Positions 1 to 6,982 of a stretch of DNA of 7,862 bases are shown here, piece after piece; within the stretch, counting starts at the first letter, position 1, and each line of letters opens with the position of its first letter. Source of the DNA: Anaerolineales bacterium. Lineage in GTDB: Bacteria > Chloroflexota > Anaerolineae > Epilineales > JAANWY01. The notes below the pieces were generated by a model. That model made no database searches. It saw nothing but the letters and a program-made list of their open reading frames with translations, and was not told where the DNA came from. The stretch spans positions 1-7,862 of the forward strand of contig JAANWY010000049.1 in the NCBI GenBank assembly GCA_018263655.1, given 5' to 3'. The position numbers and the translations under genes were made by a program.

Positions 1-99
1 AAAGCCCCTTTTTCGTCTTTGTTTGAGGCTATCCGACTTTCCCGGCAGACGAAGGCCAGCGGGGCCGTTTTCAAATAACTCTGTCCCTTTCACACCTGC

Positions 100-129
100 A
101 TGAACCATCCCGAGGCTACCCATGCGTGA
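100..129 (+). other. Possible 9-codon leader ORF overlapping the uxaC start
   Basis: An ATG at 100 opens a nine-codon frame (MNHPEATHA) that stops at 127-129, just inside uxaC in another frame. The 10-mer ACCATCCCGA occurs both here (104-113) and across the uxaC start (129-138). The leader copy contributes two bases to the GAGG ribosome-binding site of uxaC. There is no strong ribosome-binding site for the short frame itself, so it may be chance. Confidence 0.15.
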
Positions 130-1564
130 CCATCCCGAAATCTCGCTGCCAGATGATGGCTACCTAGGTCCCGATGCTCGCCAGAAAGAAGTGGCATTGG
201 AGCTCTACCGATCGGTGGCCGGCCTGCCCCTCATCTGCCCTCACGGGCACGTGAACCCGCGTCTGCTTGCCGACGAAGACGCGACTTTCGGTACGCCGAC
301 TGAGTTGTTCATCATCCCCGACCACTACGTCTTTCGCATGCTCTATTCGCACGGAATCCCGCTGGAAGAGCTGGGCGTCCCGCGCGTCGACGGCGACCCA
401 GTCGAGCAGGATCATCGCAAAATCTGGCAGACCTTCGCCGAGCACTTCTATCTGTTCCGTGGCACGCCTACCGGCATCTGGCTGACTGAGGAGCTAAACA
501 CCGTTTTTGGCGTCGACGAGAAGCTGACGGGCGAGACAGCTCACGACATCTACGACCAAATCGAGGCGAAACTCTCAACGCCTGAGTTCCGGCCGCGGGC
601 CTTGTTTGACAGCTTCAATATCGAGGTGCTGTGCACCACCGACGCTGCTACTGATCCACTGGGGTATCACCAGTCCATTCGCGACTCTGGCTGGCAAGCC
701 GACGTTCGGCCCACCTTCCGCCCCGATGCGGTGGTCAACCTGGACACGCCGGCCTGGCGTGACAACATCGATGCGCTGAGCGAGGCCAGCGGTATCACCG
801 TCGACTCGTATGCGACCTTCATCCAGGCGCTGGAGGAGCGCCGGCTCTTCTTCAAGCGCATGGGGGCCACGGCCACGGATCACGCGGCAGTGTCGGCGTA
901 CACGGCGGAGCTCAGCCTTGCCGAGGCCGACGCGATCTTCCAGCGCGCTCTCCGGGGTGACGCTACACCCGAGGATGCTGGCCGTTTCACTGCCCACATG
1001 ATCATTGAGAACGCCCGCATGAGCGTCGAAGATGGATTGGTGATGCAGTTTCATGTGGGCTCCATCCGCAACCACAATCAGCTCATCTTCGACCGTTTTG
1101 GCTCCGACATGGGGGCCGATATCCCAGAGCGCAGCGAGTTCACGCACAATTTGCGGCCGTTGTTGAACAAGTATGGGAACGACCCTCGGTTCACCTTGAT
1201 CCTCTTCACGCTGGATGAGTCAGCGTATTCGCGAGAGTTGGCGCCGCTGGCCGGCCACTACCCAGCCGTCAAACTGGGTCCCCCTTGGTGGTTCCACGAC
1301 AGCATCAACGGTATGATGCGCTACTTCGAGCGCGTCACCGAGACGGCCGGCCTGCACAACACGGTCGGGTTCAACGACGACACCCGCGCCTTCCCGTCGA
1401 TCCCGGCGCGCCACGATCTGTGGCGCCGGGTCGCTGGCAACTGGATCGCCGGCCTGGTCGTGCGCGGCATCGTGGACATGGACGATGCCCGTGAGATGGC
1501 CCGAGATATGGCCTATCGACTGGCAAAGCGAGCTTACAAACTCGAAGGCGAATCGGCTGAGTGA
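122..1564 (+). CDS. uxaC: Uronate isomerase (glucuronate/galacturonate isomerase)
   Basis: This 480-residue protein fits uronate isomerase, which interconverts D-glucuronate and D-fructuronate (or D-galacturonate and D-tagaturonate) in the cytoplasm. It belongs to the amidohydrolase-superfamily TIM barrels. Visible signatures are the first-strand metal motif H41-G-H43 in LICPHGHVNP, the conserved CTTD box at 171-174, the QFHVGSIRNHN segment with H311, and the C-terminal NDDTRAF box with D419/D420, equivalent to the TDSRSF box of other UxaC proteins. The length is typical of the family. The ATG at 122 has a GAGG six bases upstream (112-115), and the conserved core starts soon after it, so this start is preferred. 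It is the first cluster gene in the window and supplies fructuronate to the SDR at 2183. The next gene is 324 bases away, across a palindromic element, so it may not be co-transcribed with the rest. Confidence 0.93.
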   Translation: MRDHPEISLPDDGYLGPDARQKEVALELYRSVAGLPLICPHGHVNPRLLADEDATFGTPTELFIIPDHYVFRMLYSHGIPLEELGVPRVDGDPVEQDHRKIWQTFAEHFYLFRGTPTGIWLTEELNTVFGVDEKLTGETAHDIYDQIEAKLSTPEFRPRALFDSFNIEVLCTTDAATDPLGYHQSIRDSGWQADVRPTFRPDAVVNLDTPAWRDNIDALSEASGITVDSYATFIQALEERRLFFKRMGATATDHAAVSAYTAELSLAEADAIFQRALRGDATPEDAGRFTAHMIIENARMSVEDGLVMQFHVGSIRNHNQLIFDRFGSDMGADIPERSEFTHNLRPLLNKYGNDPRFTLILFTLDESAYSRELAPLAGHYPAVKLGPPWWFHDSINGMMRYFERVTETAGLHNTVGFNDDTRAFPSIPARHDLWRRVAGNWIAGLVVRGIVDMDDAREMARDMAYRLAKRAYKLEGESAE

Positions 1565-1738
1565 GACCCTACCGCAGCAATTCTAATTATGGCACGATAT
1601 TGGGTGCTGGCCGCATAAGAAGCATGCTGAGTAGGCGTCAGCCGTATCGAAGTGTGCTTCTTATGCGGCCAGCACGCTTCGATACGCCCACTACTCAGCA
1701 TGCTGGCTGCCATAATTAGAATTGCTGGACCCTACCGC
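1565..1738. mobile_element. MITE-like palindromic element with 11-bp flanking direct repeats
   Basis: The 11-mer GACCCTACCGC occurs at 1565-1575 and again at 1728-1738. Between the copies lies about 152 bp bounded by a perfect 20-bp inverted repeat: 1575-1594 (CAGCAATTCTAATTATGGCA) and its complement at 1708-1727. Further perfect arms lie inside: 1621-1634 with 1691-1704 (14 bp), 1643-1652 with 1677-1686 (10 bp), and 1604-1624 with 1655-1675 (21 bp). There is no room for a transposase. Terminal inverted repeats, a probable target duplication and no coding capacity fit a miniature inverted-repeat element. It begins one base after the uxaC stop codon, so a transcript reading through would carry a very large hairpin between uxaC and the downstream genes. 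No known MITE family was recognised. Confidence 0.7.
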
Positions 1739-1745
1739 GTATTCC

Positions 1746-1775
1746 TTGCCTCACAGGCCGGCAGTCTGGTATACT
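1746..1775 (+). promoter_or_regulatory. Candidate sigma70-type promoter upstream of the CDGSH gene
   Basis: TTGCCT (1746-1751) and TATACT (1770-1775) are separated by 18 bases, a reasonable match to the -35/-10 consensus. The predicted start would lie near 1782, just before a small palindrome, CGATA-GTG-TATCG (1789-1801), that could be an operator. The promoter would restart transcription of the downstream cluster after the palindromic element. This rests only on sequence resemblance. Confidence 0.35.
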
Positions 1776-1888
1776 TCAATAGCTAAACCGATAGTGTATC
1801 GAGCTTCAATGGATCTACTCCGCTCGCGGCGGACCCTAATCCGGCGGGAGCAGGGGGGATCACTGAGTTGAGCTGGAGGTAAAATCAC

Positions 1889-2083
1889 ATGATCAACACG
1901 AAGAACCGCCCAGATCGTCACACTGAGACCATCCCCGCCGGCAAGCGAGTTGCCTTCTGCCGCTGTTGGCAGTCGGACAAGTTCCCTTACTGCGACGGAA
2001 CCCATCGTGAGGTCAACGCCGAGCAAGATGACGATGTGGGACCCGTCATCGTCGGCGCGGAAGCTGAGTCGAGTGACGAGTGA
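1889..2083 (+). CDS. CDGSH-type [2Fe-2S] iron-sulfur miniprotein
   Basis: This 64-residue protein has an exact CDGSH domain: C24-x-C26, then S29, P33, C35-D-G-T-H39. The spacing of the three cysteines and one histidine is that of mitoNEET-type domains, which hold a redox-active, labile [2Fe-2S] cluster. The fold occupies roughly residues 10-42, and the C-terminal 20 residues are acidic and probably disordered. No signal or membrane segment is seen, so it should be a soluble cytoplasmic single-domain protein. GGAGG at 1875-1879 lies nine bases before the ATG. It sits between uxaC and the SDR reductase, on the same strand. The function of bacterial stand-alone CDGSH proteins is poorly defined; redox sensing, electron transfer or Fe-S donation are possible. 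Nothing here shows a direct catalytic role in uronate metabolism. Confidence 0.92.
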   Translation: MINTKNRPDRHTETIPAGKRVAFCRCWQSDKFPYCDGTHREVNAEQDDDVGPVIVGAEAESSDE

Positions 2084-2165
2084 TCAGTGTACAGTAAGCA
2101 GTGAACAGTGAACAGTTGTCAGAATTCGATGACTGTTCACTGTTTACTGACAACTGATTACTGAT
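2083..2165. repeat. Intergenic inverted repeat of the CAGTGAACAG/CTGTTCACTG type
   Basis: Almost the whole gap between the CDGSH gene and the SDR gene is a low-complexity quasi-palindrome. Perfect arms are 2104-2116 with 2132-2144 (13 bp, 15-base loop), 2113-2122 with 2147-2156 (10 bp), and ATCAGT at 2083-2088 with ACTGAT at 2153-2158 or 2160-2165. The alternative pairings overlap and slide, because the repeat is built from near-repeated CAGTGAAC and CAGTTGTC words. Repeats of this textual style recur between genes in some bacterial genomes, but no named family was recognised. The right end abuts the SDR ribosome-binding site. Confidence 0.75.
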
Positions 2166-2182
2166 TAGGAGAGGACTGACAT

Positions 2183-3016
2183 ATGACTGAGGAGTACTTG
2201 CAGGAGATGTTCGACCTGGAGGGCAAGGTTGTCGCTGCTACCGGTGGCGGTGGCGTGCTCGTGGGTGAGATGTCGCGAGGGCTGGCGAAGGCCGGCGCGC
2301 GTGTGGCCGTGCTGGACATCGTCGAGGAAGCCGCTCAGGAAATGGCGGATGAGGTCAATTCGGCCGGCGGTGAGGCCGTCGCTGTCAAAATGGACGTGTT
2401 GGACAAGGCCAGCACGGAGGCGGCTTTGGAGACAGTGCAAGACAGGTTTGGCCGGGTGGACATTCTCATTAACGGCGCCGGCGGCAACAAGAAAGAGGCT
2501 ACCACCGCACCAGATCTCTCGTTTTTTGACCTGCCGCAGGACGCCGTGCGCTGGGTGTTCGACCTCAACTTCATCGGCACCCTCATTCCCAGCCAGGTCT
2601 TCGGGCGTGTGATGGCTGCGGAAGATAAAGGCATCATCCTCAACGTCTCGTCGATGAATGCCTTCCGGCCGCTGACCAAGATTCCGGCCTACTCGGCTGC
2701 CAAGGCGGCGGTCAGCAATTTCACGCAGTGGCTGGCGGTACACGTGGCGCAGGAGTATTCGCCCCATATCCGTGTCAACGCCCTCGCTCCTGGTTTCTTC
2801 TTGACGGCTCAGAACCGGTTCTTGCTTATCGACGAGCAGACGGACGAGCTCACGCCGCGAGGTAAAACGATCATCGATCATACGCCCATGGGCCGCTTTG
2901 GCGATCCGGGGGATCTGTTGGGGACGGTGTTGTGGCTGCTGTCGCCGGCTTCAGCTTTCGTGACCGGTGTTGTTGTGCCGATAGATGGGGGTTTTTCGGC
3001 GTTTAGTGGTGTGTGA
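2183..3016 (+). CDS. uxuB: SDR-family fructuronate reductase / D-mannonate oxidoreductase
   Basis: This 277-residue short-chain dehydrogenase matches the SDR type of D-mannonate oxidoreductase known from Bacillus (YjmF/UxuB-like), which reduces D-fructuronate to D-mannonate with NAD(P)H in the cytoplasm. The nucleotide motif TGGGGVLVG is at 20-28 in the glycine-rich form seen in this subfamily. D45 after strand 2 suggests NAD(H) preference. The NGAGG motif is at 97-101, N129 is the structural Asn, and the catalytic set is S157, Y170 and K174 (YSAAK). The C-terminal stretch from RGKTIIDHTPMGRFG through VPIDGGFSAFSGV is the part most like mannonate oxidoreductases. AGGAGAGG at 2167-2174 lies eight bases before the ATG. 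Its place after uxaC supports the assignment. A tagaturonate reductase or another polyol/sugar-acid SDR remains possible, since SDR substrates are hard to read from sequence. Confidence 0.83.
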   Translation: MTEEYLQEMFDLEGKVVAATGGGGVLVGEMSRGLAKAGARVAVLDIVEEAAQEMADEVNSAGGEAVAVKMDVLDKASTEAALETVQDRFGRVDILINGAGGNKKEATTAPDLSFFDLPQDAVRWVFDLNFIGTLIPSQVFGRVMAAEDKGIILNVSSMNAFRPLTKIPAYSAAKAAVSNFTQWLAVHVAQEYSPHIRVNALAPGFFLTAQNRFLLIDEQTDELTPRGKTIIDHTPMGRFGDPGDLLGTVLWLLSPASAFVTGVVVPIDGGFSAFSGV

Positions 3017-3096
3017 TGGAGAATGGAGGGTGGAGAATGGAAAGTGGAGGGTGGAGAATGGAATCCATCTTCCATTTTCCCCTTTCCATTTTCCGT
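3017..3096. repeat. Purine/pyrimidine strand-switch inverted repeat (GGAGAATGGA type)
   Basis: The gap between the SDR gene and the LarA-family gene is a purine-rich run (about 3018-3064) followed by a pyrimidine-rich run (about 3068-3095) that is its imperfect reverse complement. Within the purine arm a 19-bp unit is repeated exactly at 3024-3042 and 3045-3063, a 21-base period. The two arms can form an imperfect hairpin. The element begins directly after the SDR stop codon and ends just before the ribosome-binding site of the next gene, the same placement as the repeat at 2083-2165. Confidence 0.7.
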
Positions 3097-3110
3097 TGAA
3101 GGAGGTAGTG

Positions 3111-4361
<1,251 letters not shown>

Positions 4362-4400
4362 AGAGTGAGCAGTACAGTCAACAACGCTCAGCGATATCAG
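4362..4400. repeat. Possible degenerate copy of the 2083-2165 repeat
   Basis: Directly after the LarA-family stop codon, GTGAGCAGTACAGT resembles GTGATCAGTGTACAGT, which overlaps the CDGSH stop codon, and CAGTGAACG follows at about 4397. The inverted partner arm is mostly lost: only TGAGC/GCTCA at 4366-4370 and 4386-4390 can pair. This may be a decayed member of the same repeat type, but the match is short enough to be chance. Confidence 0.25.
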
Positions 4401-4470
4401 TGAACGATGACACATCTACCGATGATAGAGCTTACGCGGCCAGGCTAGCTAGAGGAGGCGATGTTAGCAC

Positions 4471-4788
4471 ATGACGACTGCTGCTAGAAGGGAAATGAGG
4501 GCCATGACGCTGGAAGACGTACTCCGTGACATTCATGCTCTGAACCGGGAACTGGAAGCTTTTGAGGAGAAGTACGGGCTTCTCTCAAAGGATTTTTATG
4601 AGCTATATGTTCGGGGCAAGTTGCGGGATGAGGAAATTGAAGAGATTGACGAGTATGGACAGTGGGCGGCCGTCTATCGAATGAAGCAACATCGAGAGAG
4701 CCTTTACGACGAATTGATCCGGGAGGAACTCCAGGCGGCTTTATCCTCTTCAGAGGAAACTTTGGCGCTGCCTGCCACTGTCAAATGA
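4471..4788 (+). CDS. Small acidic helical protein, probable antitoxin-like partner of the following fragment
   Basis: This 105-residue protein has no recognised enzyme motif. It is rich in Glu, Leu, Arg and Tyr, and residues 12-90 look entirely helical, with coiled-coil-like character. The phrases EAFEEKYGLLSKDFYELYVRGKL and EYGQWAAVY resemble small proteins commonly encoded just upstream of DUF6516/TumE-type toxins in Cyanobacteria and Chloroflexota. That resemblance is from memory and is the basis for the antitoxin suggestion. AGGAGG (4453-4458) lies 12 bases before this ATG, slightly long. ATGs at 4495 and 4504 are alternatives, and 4504 would begin at MTLEDVL, the more family-like start. 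Codon use is visibly more A/T-rich than the flanking catabolic genes, pointing to separate acquisition. It interrupts the LarA-kinase junction and has no obvious link to sugar-acid metabolism. Confidence 0.65.
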   Translation: MTTAARREMRAMTLEDVLRDIHALNRELEAFEEKYGLLSKDFYELYVRGKLRDEEIEEIDEYGQWAAVYRMKQHRESLYDELIREELQAALSSSEETLALPATVK

Positions 4789-4797
4789 CATAATACT

Positions 4798-4953
4798 ATG
4801 CTTGCATCACTGGCTGACTACAGTGCTTTTGTTTACACGCTTCAGGATCAGTTTCCGTTCATCCGACAGTCAACCTTGGTTTTGATACCTGCTGGGGCTA
4901 TGCTGGGGGCCCTCCAGGGAGAGTTGGAGTTCCGCCTTGGAGCAAGTAGATGA
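4798..4953 (+). pseudogene. N-terminal fragment of a TumE/DUF6516-like toxin gene, truncated at the kinase start
   Basis: An ATG nine bases after the previous gene opens a 51-codon frame: MLASLADYSAFVYTLQDQF, then IRQSTLVLIPAGAMLGALQG, then ELEFRLGASR and stop. The order 'short helix, R-Q-S-T-L-x-L-I-P, then G-E-L-x-F strand' resembles the beginning of DUF6516/TumE-family toxins, which normally continue for roughly another 60-90 residues. Here the frame ends in a TGA at 4951-4953 that overlaps the kinase ATG (4950-4952) as ATGA. The family's expected continuation is absent, because the following DNA encodes the kinase. It is therefore read as a truncated, probably inactive relic paired with the intact gene upstream. 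No good ribosome-binding site precedes the ATG. The family call is from memory and moderate; the frame itself and the overlap are directly visible. Confidence 0.5.
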
Positions 4954-6455
4954 GGACCCGTACACTGTCTACCGTTGCGCCTGAGCGAATTGAAGCGCCT
5001 CTTGTTTTGGCCATCGACATCGGCACGTCGTCGGTGCGGGCTTCGGTCTTCGACCGGCAGGGGCGAGCCGTCGAGGGAGTCGAAGCGCGCCGGCCACACG
5101 AGTTTCGGACTACGACCGAGGGAGCATCTGAGGCTGACCCTGACGAACTGCTGGGGCTCGTCTGGCAGTGCCTGGACGACGTGCTGGAGCGTGCCGGCAC
5201 CCTCGCCCCTCACATCGCCGGCATTGGCGCGTGCACCTTTGTCACCAACATCCTCGGCGTGAACGATGCCGGCCAGGCCATCACGTCCCTCTCCACCTAC
5301 GCCGACACCCGATCGGCGGTCGAAGTCGCCGGCCTGCGCGCCGAGTTCGACGAGCGCGCCGTCCATGATCGCACCGGCTGTCACTTCCACCCCAGCTATT
5401 TGCCGGCCCGCTTCCGCTGGTTGGCGCGGACTCGACCGGAGCTTCTGAAACGGGTCGCGCGCTGGATCTCGATTGGCGAATACATCGAGCTGAAGCTCTT
5501 CGGCGAGGCAGCCGTCAGCTACTCGGTGGCGGCGTGGACCGGTTTGCTGGATCGAGAAGGTCTGGCCTGGGATGAGCCGCTGCTGGCGGCGCTGCCGATT
5601 TCCGAAGAGAACCTCTCGCCGCTGACGGATGTCCATGTACCGCGCCAGGGGCTGCGCGCCGAGTTCGCCGAGCGCTGGCCGGCCCTCCGCGACGTGCCGT
5701 GGTTCCCGGCCGTGGGCGATGGTGCCACCGCCAACATCGGCAGTGGCTGTGTCTCGCCGGCGCGCGTGGCGTTGACCGTAGGCTCGACCAGCGCCATGCG
5801 GGCTGTCGTGGACGGCCCTGTGCCACACGTCCCCGACGGCCTGTGGTGCTACCGCGTCGATGGAGAGCGCTCACTGCCTGGCGGCGCTCTGACGGAAGGC
5901 GGGAGTGTGTTCGAGTGGATGACGGAGACACTGCAAGTTGGAGACCTGGCGGAGGTCGAGCCGGCGCTGGCGGCAATGGAACCCGACGCTCACGGGCTGA
6001 CCGTGCTGCCGTTCCTGGCCGGCGAGCGCAGCCCCGGCTGGGCCGGCCACGCCCGCGCGACCATCCACGGCCTGACGCTGGCGACACGACCTGTAGAGAT
6101 CCTCCGCGCGGGGCTGGAAGCCGTCGCTTACCGCATCGGTCTGGTTTTCGAGATGTTGCGCCCATTGTTGCCGGCTGAGCCGGAAGTGGTCGCCAGTGGT
6201 GGCGCGATTCTCAGTTCTCCCACCTGGCTGCAGATCATGACTGATGTATTGGGCCGGCCCGTGGTGGTTTCGGCGGTGCAGGAGGCCTCCAGCCGGGGAG
6301 CTGCGCTGCTGGCTCTGGAAGCGCTAGGTGTGCTGGACGATGTGGAAGATGCGCCCGACTTCGTCGGCGCTGCTCACGAACCGGATGGGGGCCGGCATGC
6401 CGTGTACCGTGCGGCGATGGAGCGCCAACGGGATTTGTATCAGAAGCTGGTCTAA
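4950..6455 (+). CDS. gntK: FGGY-family carbohydrate kinase, gluconokinase type
   Basis: This 501-residue ATP-dependent sugar kinase has the two-domain FGGY architecture. The N-terminal phosphate-binding motif D23-IGTSS and R30 are present. RTGCHFHPSYLPARFRWL near residue 147 is the counterpart of the gluconokinase GCPxHPMY segment. G256-D257-G258 carries the catalytic Asp, TVGSTSAMR lies near 275, and GGALTEGG is at 311-318. LPFLAGERSPGW at 353-364 is followed by an IHGLTLATR segment, and VASGGAIL near 413 contributes to the nucleotide site. This pattern fits FGGY gluconokinases, which make 6-phosphogluconate, better than xylulokinase or glycerol kinase, although substrate assignment from sequence is not certain. 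GGAG at 4939-4942 is seven bases upstream, inside the toxin fragment, and the ATG overlaps that fragment's stop, so translation may be coupled. No other ATG lies between here and the first motif. The neighbours suggest it phosphorylates gluconate made by the epimerase. Confidence 0.82.
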   Translation: MRTRTLSTVAPERIEAPLVLAIDIGTSSVRASVFDRQGRAVEGVEARRPHEFRTTTEGASEADPDELLGLVWQCLDDVLERAGTLAPHIAGIGACTFVTNILGVNDAGQAITSLSTYADTRSAVEVAGLRAEFDERAVHDRTGCHFHPSYLPARFRWLARTRPELLKRVARWISIGEYIELKLFGEAAVSYSVAAWTGLLDREGLAWDEPLLAALPISEENLSPLTDVHVPRQGLRAEFAERWPALRDVPWFPAVGDGATANIGSGCVSPARVALTVGSTSAMRAVVDGPVPHVPDGLWCYRVDGERSLPGGALTEGGSVFEWMTETLQVGDLAEVEPALAAMEPDAHGLTVLPFLAGERSPGWAGHARATIHGLTLATRPVEILRAGLEAVAYRIGLVFEMLRPLLPAEPEVVASGGAILSSPTWLQIMTDVLGRPVVVSAVQEASSRGAALLALEALGVLDDVEDAPDFVGAAHEPDGGRHAVYRAAMERQRDLYQKLV

Positions 6456-6492
6456 CTTGAAACCGGGCGTCTCATGAGCACGGAGGTGTTCA

Positions 6493-6864
6493 ATGTCAAG
6501 AATCGAGAAAAATGAAGCACGCGAGGATCGATTGTATATGGAGATCATCGTGGACGCCTATGACACAGAAGAACGCGTTATGGGGTGGTACTACTACCTC
6601 CTCGATCGGAAGCTGCACTTCCCCTTTCAGGCGCGGTGCTTCGCGGAAAGAGACATCTCACCTTTGAGGGTGGGGGAAGAAGTCGAAGCAGTGGGAATGG
6701 CCTCCGCAGACGACTGTATGTGCGAAATGTTCGTTAAAGTGCACTGGCTAGACCGGACATTCGGCGTGCCATTGTCCCAACTCGAAGCCATCGACGCCGG
6801 CAGCGATACGCAAGAGGCGATAGAAGACTGGCATTACTGGGTAGCCAGGGGGTACCAGTTTTGA
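6493..6864 (+). CDS. ccbP: CcbP-like calcium-binding protein
   Basis: This 123-residue acidic protein resembles the CcbP family (Calci_bind_CcbP), small calcium-binding proteins first described in Anabaena. Recognisable blocks are REDRLYMEIIVDAYDTEER, then MGWYYYL with an LHFPFQARC strand, SPLRVGEEVEAVGMA, CEMFVKVHW, VPLSQLEAI, and the C-terminal AIEDWHYWVARGY. The fold is expected to be a compact beta barrel with an acidic surface that binds calcium without EF hands. No signal peptide or membrane segment is seen. GGAGG (6482-6486) sits six bases before the ATG. It starts 37 bases after the kinase stop with no terminator between, so it may ride on the same transcript, but no biochemical link to uronate breakdown is evident. 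Confidence 0.75.
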   Translation: MSRIEKNEAREDRLYMEIIVDAYDTEERVMGWYYYLLDRKLHFPFQARCFAERDISPLRVGEEVEAVGMASADDCMCEMFVKVHWLDRTFGVPLSQLEAIDAGSDTQEAIEDWHYWVARGYQF

Positions 6865-6917
6865 CGGGGTATATTCAGGTTGTGATACATTGGACAAGAA
6901 GGTTTTGGGAAATTAGA

Positions 6918-6968
6918 ATTTAGAAATTAGAGCCCGTCTGGCGTATCGCATTCTTCTAATTTCTAAAT
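6918..6968. repeat. AT-rich 14-bp inverted repeat between convergent genes
   Basis: ATTTAGAAATTAGA (6918-6931) is perfectly complementary to 6955-6968, with a 23-base loop. It lies between the + strand CcbP-like gene and the minus-strand coiled-coil gene, which converge. It could act as a bidirectional stop signal, but it lacks a GC-rich stem and a clean T-tract. It resembles the other text-like intergenic inverted repeats in the window more than a terminator. Confidence 0.6.
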
Positions 6969-6982
6969 CCGACTTATCCGGG

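Noticed and set aside
55..70. Rho-independent terminator upstream of uxaC (GGCC-AGCGG-GGCC then GTTTT)
   Set aside because: The stem is only four base pairs and the T-run is short and interrupted; the call cannot be supported.
1565..1738. Integron attC-type site or simple terminator for the large palindrome
   Set aside because: No GTTRRRY/RYYYAAC core sites and no terminal T-tract are seen. Flanking direct repeats and terminal inverted repeats fit a MITE-like element better.
1751..2026. 91-codon minus-strand frame over the CDGSH gene and its leader
   Set aside because: It has no recognisable domain and runs antisense to an exact CDGSH motif, with the proposed promoter and ribosome-binding site on the other strand.
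2165..2881. Minus-strand frame of 238 codons opposite the SDR gene
   Set aside because: It is an antisense shadow without motifs; the + strand carries the complete SDR catalytic set.
2083..3096. CRISPR array suggested by the repeated short words at 2083-2165 and 3017-3096
   Set aside because: There are no regular spacers of constant length. The words form inverted repeats or immediate tandem copies, and no cas genes are nearby.
2985..3110. Upstream extension of the LarA-family gene to an ATG at 2985
   Set aside because: It would overlap the SDR gene and translate the purine/pyrimidine repeat. The ATG at 3111 has a strong ribosome-binding site and gives a family-like length.
4461..4487. Eight-codon frame starting at ATG 4461 just after AGGAGG
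   Set aside because: The spacing from the ribosome-binding site is only two bases and the frame stops at once. The site is better assigned to the ATG at 4471.
4848..5828. Long minus-strand frame (326 codons) opposite the kinase
   Set aside because: It is a typical antisense shadow of a GC-rich gene, rich in Arg, Gly and Ala with no domain, while the + strand frame has all the FGGY motifs.
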